Below, piece by piece: positions 8,581 through 15,299 of a DNA stretch of 17,094 bases. Origin of the DNA: Clostridiales bacterium (GTDB taxonomy: Bacteria > Bacillota > Clostridia > Christensenellales > Borkfalkiaceae); NCBI GenBank assembly GCA_021635425.1, contig JAJWOJ010000012.1:1-17094 (forward strand), read 5' to 3'. Every line of letters starts with the position of its first letter. Positions within the stretch are counted from its first letter, which is position 1. The notes beneath the pieces were generated by a model. It made no database searches and was not told where the DNA came from. It worked only from the letters and a program-made list of their open reading frames with translations. The position numbers were made by a program, and so were the translations under genes.

Positions 8581-11500
8581 ATGATGAAAACAACAAAGTC
8601 AAAGTCCGTTTTTTCTGCGCTTTTTGCAGTAATTATGGCATTATGTCTCGTCGTCGGGCTTAACGCAGTGAAGCTTGACGCCAAGGCAGCAGACGAAACC
8701 CCCGCCGCAACCACGGCATGGCAAACAAACAGATCAAAGGCGCTTGTCGAACTTAACGGCTCGGGTCTTCAGTACAGCGGGCAGAGTGCAACCGTAATCA
8801 ACAAAACTAACCTTTTAGACGTTCCCGGAAGAACGGTAACGTTCCAGTTTATGTCTTCGGGGCAAGAAGGCTGGGGTGCCTTTATCTTCCTTAACGGGCA
8901 GACGAACTGGACGGCGGCAAACTGGCCGGGTATCAATAAGGACTGCGACACGTTTCCTCACATTATCGTGCAGAACGGCGGAGGTCAGATTTTCGGTAAT
9001 ACAACGCCCAATTATTACAATGGCGGAAACGGATTAGGCGTTGTAGGGATGCCTGCGTCTATAGGAGATCAACTTCACACCGTTGAAATTCATGTCGGAA
9101 CAGGCGAAGGCGGAGATATTTCCACAATGAAGATTGATGGAAACAAACTTGTTCAGGAAAACACTGAAGATACAAGTATTCTTAAATGGTTGAAAGCCGG
9201 TGATTTCACTGAAAACGGATGTTATTTTGCCTTCTCGTGCAATCAGTTCGGCGGTGGCGGCGGCGTTACGCTGTTCGGCGAATATAACGCTCCTTATGTT
9301 GATTATTCCACGGTTTCCGCAGCTCTTAACGGAACTGTAAATATTGCTACGACTGCTCCGGAAGATTTGTCGTTTATCGTTAAGAACGTTACCGGCGCAG
9401 CTAAACTTACCGTTAACGGAAACGATGTTACCGATCAAAAAACATACGCAATCGAGGAAGTTGAAGGCGGTAAAAAAGTAACGGTAAAATCGGCTTTCTG
9501 GAATACGTATTTTGAACAGTTATCTAAATATTCGACATTGACGCTTGTTTCTGAAAACGGAAAAGCTTCCGTATACACAACTGTTCAAAAAGAAGCTCCT
9601 CCGGCATGGAGAAGTGAAAATTATGCTGAATTTACCGAAATCAATGATGTTGTTTATACATTTGAGTACAGAGGAGAGGTAGCAACCGAAGCAATGGTTG
9701 TTAATACCGGTGTAAGTGCTATCGATTCCGAAGCTTTGACGGCAGGTACGGATTACACAATCGAACAAGACGGCGGTGTCTATACTTTCACTTTAAAGAA
9801 AGAGTATCTTGAAAAACAGATCGGCACATACCGCAGCCTTAAATTCCGCATTACTATCGGTGAAGATTCCTTGGAAGGTTCGCTTTACTGCAAATATGCG
9901 GAAGAAGGTTGGGTAGCAAGACAGGGCGTTGATTACGCAAACGCAGAAGATATCGTAACCGACGGACATTATATTTCCGCTCATCTCAATGCGTACAGCG
10001 CAAGCAGACTTTCTTCGAGAATTTACTATAACAAAGCGTTCGACGTAACGAAGCCTATCTCTCTCGAAGTCGAAGCGTTCGGCGACGGAACCGAATGGGC
10101 GCTCCTCGGCGTTATGGATTCCCTTAAGCTTATGGATTACTTCGCAGACGGAATCGCAAAAGACATGGAATTAACGGCTCTTTTCTTCGGAAACGGCAGA
10201 AAGGATATCCAGAAACTCGGCGGATTCGTTGCGACAGCTTCCACGAACGCGGAATACGAACACCTTCCCAAAATAAAGAATCTCGTTATCGAAATGTATT
10301 TCGGTAAAAACAGCGCAGAGGAAGGTTACTTCAAAGTAAACGGACAGAACATCGCAACCCCCGCTGCGTTACAGAAAGACTTTGCAAACGGCGTTGCTTA
10401 TTTAGGTTTCTTCTTCAACCATAAGAATTCCGACTTTGATTTCAAGGCTAACAAAGATATAAACGGTATCGCCGTAACGGGTCCCGTTAAGGCGGCAGAC
10501 GAAGCAAGCTTCACCGTAGATATCGCAAATCCTGCAAAAGACCTCGTTCTCGACGTTATCAACGCCGACGGAGCAAAAATCAAAGTTTCTTCCGATAAAG
10601 GAACGGTTGCGGCTGCCGAAGATATCTCTTATGCAGACGGAAAACTTACAATCAAAAAATCGTTCTTCAAGAAATTACCTTTCGCAAAACAGGGTCAGAT
10701 CATCATCGAAGACGAAAACACTCACACGGGAACCGCAATCAACATGACTTACGTTTCCTCGCAGATGGAAAAAGCTCACGTTGCTTTTGCAACCAAGGGC
10801 GCGCTCGAAGACGCAAAGTTCAAACTCGGTCTTACTTCCGTTGAGGACGTTATGAAGGGCGACGAAATCCTTGCAAAAACGGAATGGAGCTATGCTGACG
10901 GAGTTCTTACCATAAAGAAAGCCAACATTGCAAACGAGCTCGGCGCAACCGAATTCATCGCTGTAGCGGACAGAAAACTTTATCCTCTTTACGTTTACGT
11001 CGACAGCTTCAAGGACGGATACGCTAAGGCGGGTAAAGGTACGGTTGAAAAGGGTAACGGAGCTTACATGCTCACGGGTGCAAGCTCGCTTACGTTCATG
11101 AACGTATACGATTTCGTTAAAGGCGTTACGATGAAAGTAGATTTCAAGTCTACCGCAGGATATTACACTAACGGACGTAACTACCAGGCAGGCGGTTATG
11201 CAAGATTCGATTTCTATGATCCGTACAGCCGTTACACCTTCACTTATATTCTTTTCACTAACTACGATAAGGATTCCGTAACCGCAAACGAAACCGCGCT
11301 TTATGAAACTTATTACGTTAACGATGCAAAGGGTAATGCAATCATTCTCGAATCTTCGAGGACTGTCAACGTCTCGAGATCCGAAAACGCAAACGCGCTC
11401 GGCGTTCACAACGTTAAGTTCGCGGTAGTAAACGGCAACCTTACCATAACCGTCGACAACGCAAGATCTACCACGATAACCGATTCGTTCGGAACGTTCA

Positions 11501-11820
11501 ACTTCGAAGCAAGCGTTCTTAAGGTTGAAATTCCCGCTTCTGCGGAAAAGAACGAAATGAAAGTTGCCGTTAAGGAATACGCAGAAGGCGAAGCCGTTAA
11601 CTTTGAAGCTATCGACCTTACCGAAAAAGAGCCCGAACAGCCCGGAGATTCCGGGAAGCCCGGAGATTCCGAGAAGCCCGGAGATTCCGAAAACCCGACT
11701 ACGTCCGAAGGCGGATCCAAGAAGGGCGGATGCGGCGGCAGCGTTGCGGTAGGCGCGGTTATGCTTCCCGCACTCGCGGCGGCACTCTTCATCTTCAAAA
11801 AGAAAGAAGATAAAGAATAA
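8581..11820 (+). CDS. Large modular secreted surface protein with C-terminal membrane anchor
   Basis: This 1079-residue protein has a signal peptide (hydrophobic residues about 10-30, cleavage likely after DAKA at 36). Residues about 40-235 resemble a laminin-G/concanavalin-like sandwich. Ig/X2-like modules follow (about 240-340 and 345-440), each with a pattern like a short turn, then LTIKK or a similar strand. A second sandwich spans about 445-640, two more Ig/X2-like modules about 640-815, and a third lectin-like sandwich about 818-1010. The end has three PGDS repeats, a Gly-Cys-Gly stretch, a membrane helix and a Lys/Glu tail. No LPXTG sortase motif is present. No catalytic signature was found, so a glycan-binding or adhesion role at the surface is inferred from the modules and from the uptake genes upstream. 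Bases about 9061-9960 use different codons from the rest. Domain boundaries are by eye. Confidence 0.75.
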   Translation: MMKTTKSKSVFSALFAVIMALCLVVGLNAVKLDAKAADETPAATTAWQTNRSKALVELNGSGLQYSGQSATVINKTNLLDVPGRTVTFQFMSSGQEGWGAFIFLNGQTNWTAANWPGINKDCDTFPHIIVQNGGGQIFGNTTPNYYNGGNGLGVVGMPASIGDQLHTVEIHVGTGEGGDISTMKIDGNKLVQENTEDTSILKWLKAGDFTENGCYFAFSCNQFGGGGGVTLFGEYNAPYVDYSTVSAALNGTVNIATTAPEDLSFIVKNVTGAAKLTVNGNDVTDQKTYAIEEVEGGKKVTVKSAFWNTYFEQLSKYSTLTLVSENGKASVYTTVQKEAPPAWRSENYAEFTEINDVVYTFEYRGEVATEAMVVNTGVSAIDSEALTAGTDYTIEQDGGVYTFTLKKEYLEKQIGTYRSLKFRITIGEDSLEGSLYCKYAEEGWVARQGVDYANAEDIVTDGHYISAHLNAYSASRLSSRIYYNKAFDVTKPISLEVEAFGDGTEWALLGVMDSLKLMDYFADGIAKDMELTALFFGNGRKDIQKLGGFVATASTNAEYEHLPKIKNLVIEMYFGKNSAEEGYFKVNGQNIATPAALQKDFANGVAYLGFFFNHKNSDFDFKANKDINGIAVTGPVKAADEASFTVDIANPAKDLVLDVINADGAKIKVSSDKGTVAAAEDISYADGKLTIKKSFFKKLPFAKQGQIIIEDENTHTGTAINMTYVSSQMEKAHVAFATKGALEDAKFKLGLTSVEDVMKGDEILAKTEWSYADGVLTIKKANIANELGATEFIAVADRKLYPLYVYVDSFKDGYAKAGKGTVEKGNGAYMLTGASSLTFMNVYDFVKGVTMKVDFKSTAGYYTNGRNYQAGGYARFDFYDPYSRYTFTYILFTNYDKDSVTANETALYETYYVNDAKGNAIILESSRTVNVSRSENANALGVHNVKFAVVNGNLTITVDNARSTTITDSFGTFNFEASVLKVEIPASAEKNEMKVAVKEYAEGEAVNFEAIDLTEKEPEQPGDSGKPGDSEKPGDSENPTTSEGGSKKGGCGGSVAVGAVMLPALAAALFIFKKKEDKE
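11641..11694 (+). repeat. Three tandem 18-bp repeats encoding a PGDS-type linker
   Basis: Units at 11641-11658, 11659-11676 and 11677-11694 differ by only a few bases and encode PGDSGK, PGDSEK and PGDSEN. They form the stalk between the beta-sandwich modules and the membrane anchor. Such repeats change copy number easily by slippage. Confidence 0.9.
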
Positions 11821-11859
11821 CAACAAACTTAAAAAGCGATAATTTCGTTTTAACAAAGC

Positions 11860-11899
11860 AAAGCGGCTTGCACCGAAAATTTCGGCGCAAGCCGCTTTT
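11860..11899 (+). terminator. Rho-independent terminator closing the glycan-uptake locus
   Basis: A 12-bp GC-rich stem (arms 11860-11871 and 11888-11899, AAAGCGGCTTGC and its complement) is extended past a one-base mismatch by an inner CCGAA/TTCGG stem. The right arm ends in TTTT. It follows the surface-protein stop by about 40 nt and precedes a separate promoter at 11990. Confidence 0.85.
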
Positions 11900-11989
11900 A
11901 AAATACGATAAAGACGGGATGAACAGGCGGAGTTTCAGGGTCTGTCGCAAAGTAAAACGGTTTTCTTTTCGATTTTATACAAGCAATCT

Positions 11990-12018
11990 TTGACTTTTTG
12001 CGGGGTAAATGTTATAAT
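11990..12018 (+). promoter_or_regulatory. Sigma-A promoter with extended -10, for the SGNH hydrolase
   Basis: TTGACT (11990-11995), a 17-nt spacer and TATAAT (12013-12018), with TGT just before the -10. This near-perfect promoter shows that the in-frame TTG at 11990 is not the start of the following gene. A small 6-bp hairpin (12028-12045) lies in the expected 5' leader. Confidence 0.88.
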
Positions 12019-12073
12019 TATAAAAAACCGACAGCGACTTGTCGGAAAACCACAAAACGGGAGTAAACGGAAG

Positions 12074-12709
12074 ATGAAAGTGATTTTTTTGGGAGACAGC
12101 ATTACAGAGGGCGTGGGCGCGTCGAGGGAAGAGGCGAAATACGTAAATAAAGTGGCAGAAATCTGCGGAGTTGAGGTCAAAAATTTCGGGGTGTCGGGTA
12201 CGCGTATCGCAAGGCAGACCGAGCCTTCCCAAAAGACTTTGCACGATTACGATTTTCAGATGAGAGCCGAAGTGATGAGTAAGGACGCGGACAAAGTGTT
12301 CGTCTTCGGCGGAACAAACGATTACGGTCACGGCGACGCGAAAATAGGCGAGGAGTCCGACGACACGCCTTACACCTTCCACGGCGCGTTGAACAGGCTT
12401 ATAAAAAGGCTTACGGAACTTTACGGGAAAGACAAAATTTGTTTTATTCTGCCCCTCAGAAGATTCGAAGAAGAGGATTTATACGGGCAGGGGAACAGAA
12501 AAGAACCTACGCTCAACTTAAAAGGTTACGTCGATATTATAAGAGCAAAATGCGAAAAGGCGGGGATAGATTATATCGATTTATATAAAAACGGAATCCC
12601 TAAGCCTGTAACCGACAAGGGCGACGAATACACCGCAGACGGCTTGCACCCTAACGACAAAGGTCATTTGTTCATAGCCGAAAAAATTAAAAACTATCTC
12701 GGGCTTTAA
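12074..12709 (+). CDS. Cytoplasmic SGNH/GDSL-family hydrolase
   Basis: A 211-residue protein of the SGNH hydrolase superfamily, which includes esterases, lipases and carbohydrate deacetylases. The family blocks are clear: block I GDSITEG with Ser9, block II FGVSGTR around Gly42, block III GGTND with Asn82, and block V DGLHP with Asp189 and His192. These form the Ser-Asp-His triad and oxyanion hole. There is no signal peptide or membrane segment, so it acts inside the cell. The start at 12074 is preferred because the frame's upstream extension overlaps the -35 element and GGGAG at 12059-12063 lies upstream. It has its own promoter and follows a terminator, so it is not part of the uptake operon. 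Removing acyl groups from imported oligosaccharides is possible but unproven. Confidence 0.88.
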   Translation: MKVIFLGDSITEGVGASREEAKYVNKVAEICGVEVKNFGVSGTRIARQTEPSQKTLHDYDFQMRAEVMSKDADKVFVFGGTNDYGHGDAKIGEESDDTPYTFHGALNRLIKRLTELYGKDKICFILPLRRFEEEDLYGQGNRKEPTLNLKGYVDIIRAKCEKAGIDYIDLYKNGIPKPVTDKGDEYTADGLHPNDKGHLFIAEKIKNYLGL

Positions 12710-12715
12710 AAGTAA

Positions 12716-12744
12716 CCGCAATCGGCGAATATTTGCGGATTTTC
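12716..12744 (+). terminator. Weak terminator-like hairpin after the SGNH gene
   Basis: CCGCAA (12716-12721) pairs with TTGCGG (12733-12738) across an 11-nt loop, followed by ATTTTC. The short stem makes it weak; read-through into the next gene is plausible. Confidence 0.4.
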
Positions 12745-12859
12745 GTTGACGGCAGAGCAATCCGACGGCAAAGCAATCGACAATATTTTCCCTTTAAAAG
12801 AGTTCTAAGCGGTAAAAATCCGTCATAAGATATACCAAAAGCAAAAACGAGGTATGTAT

Positions 12860-13582
12860 ATGAAAGACGGTATCGATTACGCAGAAATGCTCGGGCTTGA
12901 AGTGTCGTCATGCGACGTTACGATCAAGCCGAAAAAGAACAAAAAGAAAAAGGATATTATCGGCGACATTCTGAAAAAAGTCAATGCGCCGAAAGCTTCC
13001 GCAACTTCCGCTTGCGACGGCGGGGAAGTCGGGGCGATTCCCGAAAAAACCAATCGCGCCGAAAAAAAGAAAGGCAAATTCAGCTTCGACATCGTGTACG
13101 CCGAGGGGGTTGCGGCGTTTGTTTTAGTCGTTTCCATTCTTCTTACGAATATTTTTTGGGAAAACAGCGGCATAAACAGACTTTTCAAAAGGGCGTTCGG
13201 CGGAGCGGAAACTGCCGTTACGGATACGAGAGTAAACACGAATTTCAACGCAAAAGCACCGTCGGGCGAGCTTGAAGTCAAGCTTGAAAACGGCGTTATG
13301 GAATACAGCGGCAAAGGCTCGCTTTATCCCGTTTGCGACGGCAAAGTCGTTTCCGTCGTCGAGGAAGACGGCAAATACACCGTAACCGTAAAGCACAGCG
13401 ACGTGTTCAAATCTGTGATTTCGGGCGTCGATTTCGTCTATGCCGATAAAGGCGACGAGGTTTTTAAGTACGTTCCCGTGTGTTTCGTAAACGACGGAAC
13501 GGCAAAAGTTTATATGTATAATCAGGACGCGCTCATAACCGATTACGTCATCGAAGGCGGGTCTATCGTATGGGCAAACTGA
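12860..13582 (+). CDS. SpoIVFA-like membrane protein with degenerate LytM/M23 domain
   Basis: A 240-residue protein. I take the ATG at 12860 because GAGGT (12849-12853) is 6 nt upstream; the ATG at 12854 would be too close. Residues 1-75 are hydrophilic with a Lys-rich stretch (about 24-32), followed by one membrane helix (about 79-98) and an extracytoplasmic part. Residues 152-240 follow the M23/LytM fold pattern (LYPVCDGKVVSVVEEDGKYT, TVKHSD, then a KGDEV-type turn) but lack the HxxxD and HxH zinc motifs, so it should not be an active peptidase. That layout matches SpoIVFA, which in Bacillus holds and inhibits the SpoIVFB protease. The next gene encodes such a protease and overlaps by 13 nt, which strongly supports the assignment. 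No promoter was convincingly seen upstream. Confidence 0.78.
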   Translation: MKDGIDYAEMLGLEVSSCDVTIKPKKNKKKKDIIGDILKKVNAPKASATSACDGGEVGAIPEKTNRAEKKKGKFSFDIVYAEGVAAFVLVVSILLTNIFWENSGINRLFKRAFGGAETAVTDTRVNTNFNAKAPSGELEVKLENGVMEYSGKGSLYPVCDGKVVSVVEEDGKYTVTVKHSDVFKSVISGVDFVYADKGDEVFKYVPVCFVNDGTAKVYMYNQDALITDYVIEGGSIVWAN

Positions 13583-14400
13583 AATTTAAAGTTCACCCGC
13601 TGTTTATAATTTTCGGAATATACTTTGCTTTTACGGGCAAAGTATTTTCTTTTATAAGTTACACTTTATGCGCGTGTATTCACGAACTCGGGCATTCGCT
13701 TGTAGCCGAAAAGTTGGGCTATAGGTTGAAAAACGTAACTTTAATGCCATACGGCGCGCTTGTTTCGGGCGATATGTCGGGCATGAGCTTAGCGGAAGAA
13801 TGCCTTGTCGTTATCGCGGGGCCGCTCGTAAACTTTCTGCTCGGAATGCTCATTTTAGGCGTGTGGTGGGTATTTCCCGAAACTTACCCTTATCTGGAAC
13901 TTGCCGCCGAAGCGAACTTCGCGCTCGCCGCCGTAAATCTGATCCCCGCCTTTCCTCTCGACGGCGGCAGACTGCTTCTGTGCGGACTTTCAAAGATAAT
14001 GACGAGGAGCAGAGCGGTGAAAATCGCTAAAATGATCGGATATGTCTTTTCCGTTGCACTTATTGGCGTTTTTATCTATTCTTGCTTTTCATCCGTCAAT
14101 TTTTCCGTCCTTATCTTCGCCGTATTTTTGTTTTTGGGAGCTCTGGATAAGTCTGCGGCGGATTCTTACGTTCGCATTTGCGACGAAATGTCCGTTTACA
14201 ACATAAAAAAGGCAAAAGAGATAAAAGAACTCGCCATTCCCGAAACGCTCACGGTTAAGCAGACTTTTCGTCTGCTTACGGGCAATTGTCTGTACAGGCT
14301 GAACGTTTATTCTTCGGACGGAAAACTTAAAAAAATAATTCGTCCCGAGGAAGTCTTCGATTATCTCACGGGGAAAAACATTAACGATAAAATAGCGTAA
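13570..14400 (+). CDS. SpoIVFB-like site-2 protease (M50 intramembrane metalloprotease)
   Basis: A 276-residue multi-pass membrane zinc protease. The catalytic motif is HELGH (His38, Glu39, His42), and the third zinc ligand is Asp131 in the NLIPAFPLDGGR motif. Spacing and length match Bacillus SpoIVFB, which cleaves pro-sigma-K in the mother cell during sporulation. About six hydrophobic segments lie between residues 10 and 195. Residues about 215-276 look like a single CBS-type domain, as in SpoIVFB, where it senses nucleotide. The gene overlaps the SpoIVFA-like gene by 13 nt, indicating translational coupling. No sigma-K gene or other sporulation gene is in the window, so its substrate here is unknown; related proteases also occur in clostridia not known to sporulate. 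Confidence 0.88.
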   Translation: MGKLKFKVHPLFIIFGIYFAFTGKVFSFISYTLCACIHELGHSLVAEKLGYRLKNVTLMPYGALVSGDMSGMSLAEECLVVIAGPLVNFLLGMLILGVWWVFPETYPYLELAAEANFALAAVNLIPAFPLDGGRLLLCGLSKIMTRSRAVKIAKMIGYVFSVALIGVFIYSCFSSVNFSVLIFAVFLFLGALDKSAADSYVRICDEMSVYNIKKAKEIKELAIPETLTVKQTFRLLTGNCLYRLNVYSSDGKLKKIIRPEEVFDYLTGKNINDKIA

Positions 14401-14404
14401 AAAG

Positions 14405-14441
14405 GGGCGGCATTTGCTTTTTAAAAAAGCAAATGCCGCCC
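14405..14441 (-). terminator. Terminator of pyrR, probably acting both ways
   Basis: A 13-bp GC-rich stem (14405-14417 with 14429-14441) continues into a T5/A6 stretch at the centre. On the - strand it is followed by CCTTTTTAC, a proper T-run for pyrR transcripts. On the + strand the hairpin directly follows the protease stop codon but has no T-run, so termination there is less certain. Confidence 0.82.
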
Positions 14442-14481
14442 TATAAGTCGATTATCGTGCGTTTTTGCATTCAATCGGAAA

Positions 14482-15006
14482 TTATTCGTATATCCCGACG
14501 CTTGTTTCGCCGTCTGTTTCGGCAAGCTTTACGACGATTTTTTCCTTTAACGATGAGGGGACGTTTTTGCCCACGAAATCGGCCCTTATCGGAAGTTCTC
14601 TGTGACCTCTGTCAACTAAAACCGCAAGTTTTATGCTGCTCGCTCTGCCTGCGGAAAACACCGCGTCGATAGCCGCTCTCGTAGTTCTGCCCGTAAACAA
14701 AACGTCGTCAACAAGTATAACGTCCTTTCCTTCCACGTCCGATTTTTTAAGTGTGTCCGAAACCTCGATTTCCTTTTTGACGTCGTCGCGGTAGTGGGTA
14801 ATGTCAAGCTCTAAAACGGGAACGCTTACGCCCGAGTTTTTGTTTAAGTTTTCGCTTATAATTTTCGCAAGCGGAACTCCGCGCGTTTTTATGCCTATAA
14901 GCACGGTGTTTTCGATATCGGGCGAACGCTCGATTATTTCATAAGAAAGTCTTGTCAAAGCCCTTTTAACGGCTATATCGTCAAAAAGCAGATTTTTGAG
15001 TTTCAT
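14482..15006 (-). CDS. pyrR: PyrR, bifunctional pyrimidine operon regulator / uracil phosphoribosyltransferase
   Basis: A 174-residue protein, close to the 175-180 usual for PyrR. The PRPP-binding loop VILVDDVLFTGRTTRAA is centred near residue 100, with the upstream GIKTRGVPLA segment and a DRGHRELPIRADFVGKN segment near residue 140, all characteristic of PyrR. In Bacillota, PyrR binds UMP/UTP and the leader RNA of pyr genes to cause attenuation, and it has weak uracil phosphoribosyltransferase activity. The start is supported by AAGGAAT about 8 nt upstream. It is transcribed alone from its own promoter, with no pyr biosynthesis genes next to it, so it must act in trans. It is convergent with the protease gene and shares the hairpin between them. 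Confidence 0.93.
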   Translation of the reverse strand: MKLKNLLFDDIAVKRALTRLSYEIIERSPDIENTVLIGIKTRGVPLAKIISENLNKNSGVSVPVLELDITHYRDDVKKEIEVSDTLKKSDVEGKDVILVDDVLFTGRTTRAAIDAVFSAGRASSIKLAVLVDRGHRELPIRADFVGKNVPSSLKEKIVVKLAETDGETSVGIYE

Positions 15007-15029
15007 TGTTTATTCCTTATTTTCCGTTT

Positions 15030-15058
15030 GCATGCGCCGTATTTACTTTTCCGCATGC
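15030..15058 (-). promoter_or_regulatory. Inverted repeat in the pyrR 5' leader
   Basis: GCATGCG (15030-15036) pairs with CGCATGC (15052-15058) around a 15-nt loop within the roughly 75-nt leader. I could not find the usual PyrR-binding loop or a downstream terminator stem, so this is not a typical pyr attenuator. Its role is open. Confidence 0.4.
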
Positions 15059-15088
15059 CTGATTTTATGATTTTTGAATAACGGTGTA

Positions 15089-15117
15089 ATTATAACACTC
15101 TTTTCTTTCCGTGTCAA
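15089..15117 (-). promoter_or_regulatory. pyrR: Consensus sigma-A promoter of pyrR
   Basis: On the - strand: TTGACA (15117-15112), 17-nt spacer, TATAAT (15094-15089), with TGT just before the -10. Both hexamers are exact consensus. Transcription should start near 15082, leaving a leader of about 75 nt. Confidence 0.9.
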
Positions 15118-15211
15118 TCGTTAAAATCCCGTCTTTCGGAGATTTGGAGCTAAAACGGTTGGGTTTTCTCTCAAATAAGCCGATTTTCTACAAAATAGTG
15201 CATAAATTTTC

Positions 15212-15230
15212 TTGTCGGACAATATATAAT
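15212..15230 (+). promoter_or_regulatory. Possible promoter with small palindrome upstream of the 15300 gene
   Basis: A TATAAT at 15225-15230 lies about 70 nt before the chosen start, but no good -35 is seen at the right distance. The perfect palindrome TTGTCGGACAA (15212-15222) directly precedes the -10 and could be a protein-binding site substituting for, or blocking, the -35. Confidence 0.4.
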
Positions 15231-15299
15231 ATAGAAGTGCCGTCATTAAGCCCCGCCGACGAATTTCGGCGGCAGACCGCGCTTTATGGGGTGGATATT

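Noticed and set aside
11641..11820. LPXTG sortase anchor in the surface protein
   Set aside because: No LPXTG or close variant was found before the hydrophobic helix.
10675..11856. Long open frame (393 codons) on the - strand opposite the surface-protein gene
   Set aside because: It is a shadow of a well-supported gene: no ribosome-binding site, Cys/Arg/Val-rich composition without domains, and it runs across the real gene's stop.
11990..12073. N-terminal extension of the SGNH hydrolase from TTG at 11990
   Set aside because: The TTG is part of a -35 element and the extension crosses the -10; the GDSIT block is normally at the very N-terminus of such cytoplasmic proteins.
12802..12831. Possible sporulation (sigma-E-type) promoter before the SpoIVFA-like gene
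   Set aside because: CATAAGAT matches the sigma-E -10 only partly and no matching -35 is present; too weak to report.
12038..15219. Shared 9-mer CTTGTCGGA near 12038 and 15211
   Set aside because: Two copies of a 9-mer in different settings (one in a leader hairpin, one in a palindrome) can arise by chance.
15111..15299. 63-residue N-terminal extension of the unknown two-domain protein from GTG at 15111
   Set aside because: The GTG overlaps the pyrR -35, lacks a ribosome-binding site, and a TATAAT lies inside the extension.
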